Of a stretch of 64,000 nucleotides of DNA, positions 58,387-64,000 are shown one piece after another. Numbering within the stretch: the stretch's first letter is position 1; the number at the start of each line of letters is the position of its first letter. The notes beneath the pieces were generated by a model. The model saw only the letters and a list, made by a program, of their open reading frames with translations, searched no databases and was not told the origin of the DNA. The position numbers and the translations under genes are program-made. The stretch spans positions 1-64,000 of the forward strand of contig NZ_BMGY01000026.1 in NCBI RefSeq assembly GCF_014640435.1. Reading direction: 5' to 3'. This DNA comes from Hymenobacter frigidus (GTDB lineage: Bacteria > Bacteroidota > Bacteroidia > Cytophagales > Hymenobacteraceae).

Positions 58387-60015
58387 ATGAACCCTTCTGC
58401 TAAAATTCCGGCGCAATGGCCCGCTGATGCGGCTAGCGCCACCTGCGCCCAGCCCGCCCTCACGCCCCTCACCGCCGCCCAAAAACTGCTGCTGCCAGTA
58501 GGCGTGGTCTTGTTCGACTGGCTTTTCTGGCGCGAACGAGGTGGTGTCAATATGCTGGTGTTTACCGTTTTTGTAGTGGTGGCGCAGCTGCTGGTGCTGC
58601 CGCGCCACGCGGCAGTGCGGCGCTCACCCTATTTCTGGCTGATGGTATTCGGAAGCCTGTTGAGTGGAGTCCTGATGGCCGTGTACGGCTCGGGCGCGGC
58701 GGCACTGGCCTGCATGACCTCCGTGCTCCTGCTGCTCGGCTACGTCAACCAGCCTCACCTGAAGCTGGTGTTGTATGCCCTGCTCACGGCCGGTGGCAGC
58801 GTGGCCCAGGCGGGTGTGCGGGTGCTGCGCGGCGTGCGTGCCCCGCAGAACCCGGGCGCGGGCGTGCGCCGTGGTTGGTTCTATGGCCGCTTGCTGCTGA
58901 TGCCGCTGGGCGTTCTGGGGGCGTTTCACCTGCTGTTTGCGGTGGCCAACCCGCGCTACGATGCCCTGAGCGGCGAAGTACTGGCGGTGCTGGGCGACTG
59001 GCTGGCGCGCCTGCTGCCCGATATTTCGCTGGGCCACTTGCTGTTTATCACGCTGGGCTTTCTGGTTACGGCCGGGGTGGTGGTGGCCGTGCCGGTGTTC
59101 GTTTTCGCCGACCACGAATCGCGTTTTGGTGAGTTTGTGCGGCGGCAGCGCAACCGAGTGGCCTCGTTTGGGGTGCGGCAGCCCGATTTTCGCTGGAAAA
59201 CCAGCCGGGCGCTGGACTTGCGCAAGGAGTTTATTGCCGCCGTGGCCGTGTTCGGGCTGGTGAATGTGCTGCTGCTGGTCGTCAATGCCATTGACATCAA
59301 CTGGCTATGGTTTGGCTTTGTGCCCACGGTGGGGTTCGACCTGGCGCAGTTCGTACACGAAGGGACATATGTGCTCATCTTCAGTATCCTGCTGGCCATG
59401 GGTATCGTGTTGTGGTTTTTCCGGCGCAACCTGAATTTCTACGTGCCGGGCCTGCCTTGGCTGCGCGTCGGGGCCACGGTATGGGTGGTGCAAAACGCCG
59501 TGCTGGCCGTGTCGGTGGGGCTGCGCAACTACTATTATATTCTGAATAGCGGGTTGGCTTACAAGCGCATCGGCGTCTGCTTCTTCCTGCTGCTCACGTT
59601 TTTCGGCTTGGTCACGGTACTGCTCAAAATCTGGCAGCGGCGCTCGGCTTACAGCTTGGTGCGGCTCAATGCGCTGGCCTGCTACGCGGTGCTGCTGCTG
59701 CTGGCCGCCGGCAACTGGGAAGTCTGGATTGCCCAATACAACCTGCAATCGCGCTTCAAGAGCATCGATATCGGCTTCCTGCTGGATATGCCCGACCGCG
59801 TCCTGCCCACGCTGGTGGCCCGCCGTGCCGTGCTCGACCGTGCCGCGCAGCTCACGCTGGAAACCGAATACGACGGCATCCAAAGCATTGATGGCCCCAT
59901 GGCTCAGCGCCATCTCGACTTTGCCGTGGCCGCCGCCCGGGCTCGCTACGCGGCCTATTCCCACTGGCAGGGCTTCACCTGGGCCGACTGGCAAACGCGG
60001 CAGGCATTGCGCTAA
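58387..60015 (+). CDS. DUF4173 membrane protein
   Basis: 542 residues with about 12 hydrophobic segments. The DUF4173 core reads LDLRKEFIAAVAVFGLVNVLLLVVNAIDINWLWFG, LAQFVHEGTYVLIFSILLAMGIVLWFFR and LALNALACYAV-type segments with NWEVWIAQYNLQ near the C-terminus. The family is often found beside small winged-helix regulators in Bacteroidota. Function is unknown. Confidence 0.85.
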   Translation: MNPSAKIPAQWPADAASATCAQPALTPLTAAQKLLLPVGVVLFDWLFWRERGGVNMLVFTVFVVVAQLLVLPRHAAVRRSPYFWLMVFGSLLSGVLMAVYGSGAAALACMTSVLLLLGYVNQPHLKLVLYALLTAGGSVAQAGVRVLRGVRAPQNPGAGVRRGWFYGRLLLMPLGVLGAFHLLFAVANPRYDALSGEVLAVLGDWLARLLPDISLGHLLFITLGFLVTAGVVVAVPVFVFADHESRFGEFVRRQRNRVASFGVRQPDFRWKTSRALDLRKEFIAAVAVFGLVNVLLLVVNAIDINWLWFGFVPTVGFDLAQFVHEGTYVLIFSILLAMGIVLWFFRRNLNFYVPGLPWLRVGATVWVVQNAVLAVSVGLRNYYYILNSGLAYKRIGVCFFLLLTFFGLVTVLLKIWQRRSAYSLVRLNALACYAVLLLLAAGNWEVWIAQYNLQSRFKSIDIGFLLDMPDRVLPTLVARRAVLDRAAQLTLETEYDGIQSIDGPMAQRHLDFAVAAARARYAAYSHWQGFTWADWQTRQALR

Positions 60016-60066
60016 AGGCTGCGCCTAGCCCACAAATCAATAAATCAACATATTAGCTGAATTACC

Positions 60067-60288
60067 ATGGCTTCCTTCCCGCAATTTGCTCTTACGTTTT
60101 TGGGCCTGCTTTTCTGCGTCGGCGATGTGGCCGTGCTGGGGTTCCTGCTCACCTGGCAGGAGCGGGCCGCCTCGCCGGCCATGCGCCGTCAGCGCCTGGT
60201 GCGCGGGGTACTGCCGGCCACTGCGCTGCTGTTGGGGCTCCTGCTACTGGCTTTCACGCAGATTATGCTGCTGTGGTCGCCGCGCTAG
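60067..60288 (+). CDS. Small two-helix membrane protein
   Basis: 73 residues, helices FALTFLGLLFCVGDVAVLGFLLTW and GVLPATALLLGLLLLAFTQIMLLW with a short basic loop. Same direction as DUF4173 and COQ4-like genes, probably one operon. No family recognised. Confidence 0.6.
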   Translation: MASFPQFALTFLGLLFCVGDVAVLGFLLTWQERAASPAMRRQRLVRGVLPATALLLGLLLLAFTQIMLLWSPR

Positions 60289-60360
60289 TACCACTTGGTA
60301 ATCAGGAGTAGCTGAACTGAATTTATCCCTCAATACCCATCATATTTTACCCACTCGCTC

Positions 60361-60882
60361 ATGCAAACCCAAGCGTCAACCCCATTGAACGGCTACCAGG
60401 TTCTGGCCCGTAAGGTCATTGTGCACGCCCGCACCTCGTTTCTAATTCCCATTTTCCGCCGGCTCTACGGCGTGGCGGAGGCGAGCGTGCAGCTGAGCTA
60501 CTTGGAGAAGCTGCCCGTCGGTACGCTCGGTCGGGGCATGGCTGATATCCTGCACGACAACCACCTGCAACTTATTCCCCATTACGAAAACCACGACCTG
60601 AAACACGTGTTGCTGGGCTATGCCATGACCCCCGAGGACGAGCTGAAGCTAAAAGCCTTCATGCTCGGCAATGGCGACTGGTCTATCACCTGCGTTGGGT
60701 TTCTGTTGCTGGCCGTGCTCACGCCCGAAGTATGGCCGGCCCTGCGGCGGCACTACCAGCGGGGCCGCCGTACCCAGCCCATCGTGGGCTGGACCCTGAC
60801 TGAGTACGCCGGCCACTACACCGCCGCCCTGCGCCAGCAGATTGGTTTGCCCACCGCCGCAACCTGCCATGCGCTGGCGTAA
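60361..60882 (+). CDS. COQ4-like protein
   Basis: 173 residues. The metal motif H78-D-L-K-H82 with a glutamate 12 residues on (E94), HDxxH-x11-E, is the COQ4 signature. LGRGMADILHDNH and the helical C-terminal half (NGDWSITCVGFLLLAVLTPEVWPALRRHYQRGRR) fit a mostly helical, lipid-facing protein. In eukaryotes COQ4 acts in ubiquinone biosynthesis. Members of this phylum normally make menaquinone, so the role here is open. Neighbours are membrane proteins and a winged-helix regulator. Confidence 0.78.
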   Translation: MQTQASTPLNGYQVLARKVIVHARTSFLIPIFRRLYGVAEASVQLSYLEKLPVGTLGRGMADILHDNHLQLIPHYENHDLKHVLLGYAMTPEDELKLKAFMLGNGDWSITCVGFLLLAVLTPEVWPALRRHYQRGRRTQPIVGWTLTEYAGHYTAALRQQIGLPTAATCHALA

Positions 60883-61213
60883 GCAGCTGCCGTCCTGGCC
60901 GGTGGTGCCGCCGCTGCTTTGGCTCTCGGCCGCCGGCTGTGGCATGGCCATCCTCAGCTTGGTGTTCGAGGTAGAAATCTGGTCGTACCATCCGCAGGCG
61001 GCCGGCTGGAGCCGCGCCCTGCTGGCGGGGCTGTTGCTGGCGGCCGGAATCCAGAGCATACAGGTGTTATGGCGCTGGCCTGCTCCTTACCCGGGGCCAG
61101 CCGGACTGCGGTGGCTGCTGCGCGCCGCCACCGTAGCCGTTATCGTTGGAATAACCATACTCATGGTTCCGCTTTTAGCCTTGACTATTCTATTCACAAG
61201 CCAACTGTCATAG
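60869..61213 (+). CDS. Small membrane protein
   Basis: 114 residues starting 14 bases inside the COQ4-like gene end, so coupled to it. Three hydrophobic segments (WPVVPPLLWLSAAGCGMAILSLVF, ALLAGLLLAAGIQSIQVLW, ATVAVIVGITILMVPLLALTILF). No family recognised. Confidence 0.62.
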   Translation: MRWRKQLPSWPVVPPLLWLSAAGCGMAILSLVFEVEIWSYHPQAAGWSRALLAGLLLAAGIQSIQVLWRWPAPYPGPAGLRWLLRAATVAVIVGITILMVPLLALTILFTSQLS

Positions 61214-61503
61214 CATTCCAGCAGGTAATTGCCGCATCCAGAGTGGGCCAGCTCATTGTATCAAGGATAGTCTTAAACAGAGAATGAAGCCCGAAAAATA
61301 GGCTCTAAGGAAGAGCAGTAGTTTGAATTTTCCGGTTGCCTTTTGCCTCAAACCTCGAATAATCAGGCTTATTGCTAGAATGATGGCATGTTTACTCAAA
61401 ACTTGAAATAATGACTTATCGAAGTTTATGACTTAGCTTGGCACTCCGTTGGGCTTCCCAGACTGAGAAAGGCCCGTGACGGTTCCACGCATCTCTCTGC
61501 TAA
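61214..61503. other. Intergenic region
   Basis: 290 bases with reduced GC between two small membrane-protein genes. No repeat, RNA or clear TAnnTTTG box was seen. Confidence 0.35.
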
Positions 61504-61896
61504 ATGGCCCGTACGTTGCTCCTGGTTGTGCTTTTCATTGCCTTGTTGCTTGAGCTGGCACTCACGGGAGGAGCTTTTTTCGCGCCCGTATTCACCCTAG
61601 CCAAGTTTGGGGTGAAATACGGCCCTGAAACCACTTTCCTGGCTTATATCGTGGCGTGGTTCCTGCTTTTCGTGTCGCTGGTAGCGGCCTTGGCGCTGGC
61701 GCAGGTATGGCAGCGGCGGCCTGGCTTTGCCACTTGGTGCTACCTGCTGGGTGTGTGGTGGATAGGCATTGGCGTGGGGATTTACTACGCTTTCGGCAAG
61801 CCCGATAATTTGCTGCTCGATTCCGTAAAAGGAATTCTCATCGTCATCCTGACCTGGCGCTGCCAGGCCGACCGCCTCATGGCACGCCGTTACTAG
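61504..61896 (+). CDS. Small membrane protein
   Basis: 130 residues with four hydrophobic helices (LLLVVLFIALLLELALTGG, FLAYIVAWFLLFVSLVAALALA, WCYLLGVWWIGIGVGIYYAFG, SVKGILIVILTW). No family recognised. It is followed by another membrane protein in the same direction. Confidence 0.62.
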   Translation: MARTLLLVVLFIALLLELALTGGAFFAPVFTLAKFGVKYGPETTFLAYIVAWFLLFVSLVAALALAQVWQRRPGFATWCYLLGVWWIGIGVGIYYAFGKPDNLLLDSVKGILIVILTWRCQADRLMARRY

Positions 61897-61946
61897 CGAC
61901 TAATCAGTATATTAGCGGTTCCACGGCTTTCACGTCTTCCCGCGCT

Positions 61947-62405
61947 ATGCCCACTTCTCACCTGCACCCAATTTCCGCTGCTCCAAAACTTTCGCGTCTG
62001 GGCCGGTCGCTCGCCGGTGCGCAGGTGCTGAAAGAAACGTTGAGCATCATCTTTCTGGGTCTGCCTCTCATAAAGGAGCAGCCTCTGATACTGCTCTCGG
62101 CTCTGCCGGGCGTGGTGCTGTACCTGCTGCACTGGCAGTTGGTGCTGGGCCGGGTAGGCCGCATGTTTGCGGCAGCCGTGTGGGGCTTCACCCTGCTCGA
62201 TGAATTGTGGGGTCTGTTCCTGTTTCAGGAGTTGGATTCGCCTACCCGAGCCCAGGTTCGGATGCTGTACTGGAGTTACTTTTTAGGCCTGGGTATCATC
62301 CTGTTGGCCTTGGCCGAGTTGGGTTGGCGCTGGCAGAGCCGCCGCGAGAAAGCCCGGCGCAATGTGCACCACAAAGCGCTGCTGGCCGCCCGGCAGCGCC
62401 AATAG
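61947..62405 (+). CDS. Small membrane protein
   Basis: 152 residues: a polar start, then hydrophobic stretches (LKETLSIIFLGLPLI, PLILLSALPGVVLYLLHWQLVLG, AAVWGFTLLDELWGLFLF, LYWSYFLGLGIILLALAEL) and a basic tail. No family recognised. It may belong to the same unit as the preceding gene. Confidence 0.6.
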   Translation: MPTSHLHPISAAPKLSRLGRSLAGAQVLKETLSIIFLGLPLIKEQPLILLSALPGVVLYLLHWQLVLGRVGRMFAAAVWGFTLLDELWGLFLFQELDSPTRAQVRMLYWSYFLGLGIILLALAELGWRWQSRREKARRNVHHKALLAARQRQ

Positions 62406-62477
62406 GCGAGTGCCCAGCCACAGCGGTCAATTTTTGAGCCACGCCGTTTTTACTGACCTTTTGGGGCGGAGGGCTGG

Positions 62478-62485
62478 TATATTTG
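62478..62485 (+). promoter_or_regulatory. -7 box for the PBP1A gene
   Basis: TATATTTG, exact TAnnTTTG match, 49 bases before the ATG at 62535. Confidence 0.5.
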
Positions 62486-62534
62486 CCGTTCTTCGTAGCT
62501 GGGCTCTGGCTCGGTTTCCCACTTGCTGCCTCGC

Positions 62535-64000
62535 ATGGCCGACCTCAAACCGCTAGCTTCCGCTTCTCCTGCTGCCCCCAAGCCCCCCGTGCGCCGCCGC
62601 TGGCCCCTGCGGCTGGCCAGCTGGTCCTGGGTTGGGTTTGGTCTTTTGGTGATTTTGTTTCTGGTGTACCCGTTTCTGGTGAGCACCAATTTTATGTTCC
62701 TCTTCGGTAAATCGCCCAGTCTGGCCGATTTGGAAAACCCCAAAGTGGAACAGGCATCGGAGCTTTATACCTCGGATGGCGTGCTGATTGGCAAATACTT
62801 TCGCGAAAACCGTTCGCCGGTGGCGCTTAGCCAAATGTCGCCGCTGCTCATCAAAGCTCTCATTGCCACCGAGGACGTGCGCTACTACGAGCACGCGGGC
62901 ATCGACCTCACGGCCGTGCTCGGCGGAGTGTTCTCGTCGTTGCGCGGCGAGAAGCGCGGTGGCTCCACCATCACCCAGCAGCTCGCCAAAAACCTCTACA
63001 AAATCCGCCGCCAGCAGAGCCGGGGCGCGCTGGGCTACATTCCTGTGGTGAGCACCATTATTGCCAAAACCAAAGAGTGGCTGACCGCCGTGGAACTGGA
63101 GCGCCGCTACACCAAGCAGGAAATCCTGCGGATGTACCTCAACACGGTGGAGTACGGTTCCAACGCTTTCGGCATCAAGGTGGCGGCCAAAACCTTCTTC
63201 AGCACCTCCCCCGACAGCCTGCGGCCCGAAGAAGCGGCCATGCTGGTGGGCGTGCTCAACAACCCGACGGCCTACAACCCACGCTTTCATCCGGTGGCGG
63301 CCCTGCGCCGCCGCAACGTGGTGCTCGACCGTATGGGTCAGGCCGGGGTGCTGCCCAAGGCCGAAATCGCGGCCCTCAAAGCCACGCCCATTGTGCTGCG
63401 CTACCACGTCGAGCCCCATATCGACGGTCCCGATACTTACTTCCGCGGGGCCATCAGCCAGTTTGTGAATGCGTGGTGCGACAGCACGGGCCACGACATG
63501 TACCGCGACGGCCTGAAAATCTACCTTACCATCGATTCGCGCATGCAGGCCCACGCCGAAGAGGCCCTGCACGAGCGCATGAAAGCCCTGCAGCGGCAGT
63601 TCGACAACTTCTGGCGCAACAAGGACAAAAACCCGTGGGTGGACGAGGAGGGAAATGAGATTCCAGACTTCATCGCCACCCAGATGCGGCGCACCGAGAG
63701 CTACAAGAGCCTCGCCAACCGCTACCGCAACCAGCCTCAGCGCCTCGATTCGGCCCTGAACGCCAAGCGGCCGATGAAAGTATTTACCTGGAAGCACGAC
63801 GATAATGACACCACGCTCGTCATGTCGCCGCTCGATTCGTTGGCTTACTACAAGCACTTTCTGCAGTCGGGCATGATGTGCATGGACCCCTTTACCGGCC
63901 AAATCAAGGCTTGGGTGGGCGGGCTCGACTACCGCTTCTTCCAGTACGACCACGTGAAACAGGGCCGCCGCCAGGCCGGCTCCACGTTCAAGCCCTTCGT
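62535..64000 (+). CDS. Penicillin-binding protein 1A, partial at window end
   Basis: Bifunctional peptidoglycan glycosyltransferase/transpeptidase. The first 488 codons are present. N-terminal basic cytoplasmic tail, one membrane anchor (about 30-52, WSWVGFGLLVILFLVYPFLVSTNFMF), then the GT51 domain with ALIATEDVRYYEHAGID (catalytic glutamate), RGGSTITQQLAKNLYKI and RRYTKQEILRMYLNTVEYGSNAFGI. The transpeptidase domain begins near residue 330. The serine of the SxxK motif in QAGSTFKPF is reached in the last bases of the window. The rest of the gene lies beyond position 64000. Confidence 0.95.
   Translation, partial: MADLKPLASASPAAPKPPVRRRWPLRLASWSWVGFGLLVILFLVYPFLVSTNFMFLFGKSPSLADLENPKVEQASELYTSDGVLIGKYFRENRSPVALSQMSPLLIKALIATEDVRYYEHAGIDLTAVLGGVFSSLRGEKRGGSTITQQLAKNLYKIRRQQSRGALGYIPVVSTIIAKTKEWLTAVELERRYTKQEILRMYLNTVEYGSNAFGIKVAAKTFFSTSPDSLRPEEAAMLVGVLNNPTAYNPRFHPVAALRRRNVVLDRMGQAGVLPKAEIAALKATPIVLRYHVEPHIDGPDTYFRGAISQFVNAWCDSTGHDMYRDGLKIYLTIDSRMQAHAEEALHERMKALQRQFDNFWRNKDKNPWVDEEGNEIPDFIATQMRRTESYKSLANRYRNQPQRLDSALNAKRPMKVFTWKHDDNDTTLVMSPLDSLAYYKHFLQSGMMCMDPFTGQIKAWVGGLDYRFFQYDHVKQGRRQAGSTFKPF

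Overview
The window is a GC-rich bacterial chromosome segment from the phylum Bacteroidota, most probably a Hymenobacter-like member of the Cytophagales. The evidence is a TonB-dependent receptor with a carboxypeptidase-regulatory plug extension, an outer-membrane beta-barrel protein of the same type, a Rho factor with a long disordered Arg/Asn/Gln-rich insert, DUF3570/DUF4266/DUF4252/DUF4173 proteins, OmpA/glycine-zipper lipoproteins, and promoters of the Bacteroidota TAnnTTTG type in place of E. coli -10/-35 boxes. Most of it is ordinary core chromosome. I see no tRNA, rRNA, CRISPR array, prophage or transposase gene.

Layout. 0.5-4 kb: a PLP transsulfuration enzyme, a secreted protein, and a lipoprotein phosphoesterase coupled to a small outer-membrane protein. 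4.8-9 kb: a TonB receptor convergent with a coiled-coil OmpA lipoprotein. 9-16 kb: class I aldolase, accD, a tandem run of glycine-zipper/OmpA proteins, endonuclease III, a radical SAM protein and a gamma-carbonic anhydrase. 16-24.4 kb: CNNM/CorC transporter-like protein, DsbD, Lrp/AsnC regulator, a GT9 glycosyltransferase, M16 protease, an SRA-YDG relic and an O-methyltransferase. 24.4-37.5 kb: a second outer-membrane receptor, a LysM lytic transglycosylase, dnaE, trxA, small secreted proteins and pepP. 37.5-44.8 kb, mostly minus strand: DUF4252 lipoprotein, a large secreted protein of unknown function, an EVE protein, then a thioredoxin-apbE-DUF4266-DUF3570 operon in which the last three genes each carry one in-frame stop. 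44.8-52.4 kb: PolX, a second GT9 enzyme, a broken UBP zinc-finger gene, serS and rho. 52.8-64 kb: FrnE/DsbA-like protein, lipoprotein, UbiA prenyltransferase, methyltransferase, then a run of membrane-protein genes with a winged-helix regulator, DUF4173 and a COQ4-like protein, and finally a PBP1A cut by the window end.

Small palindromic elements are the accessory component. One family (about 165 bp, apparent TTAA target duplications, three copies) has inserted into a membrane-protein gene without breaking its reading frame, so the element is translated as 55 extra residues. A second palindrome family (CATGCTGAGC...GCTCAGCATG) has at least six copies between genes. An AT-rich 75-bp palindrome lies in frame inside a GT9 gene. 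The other main leads are the triple-nonsense apbE operon, a PolX that has lost its polymerase aspartates, and a CTTTG-N5-CAAAG palindrome shared by two promoters around the winged-helix regulator.
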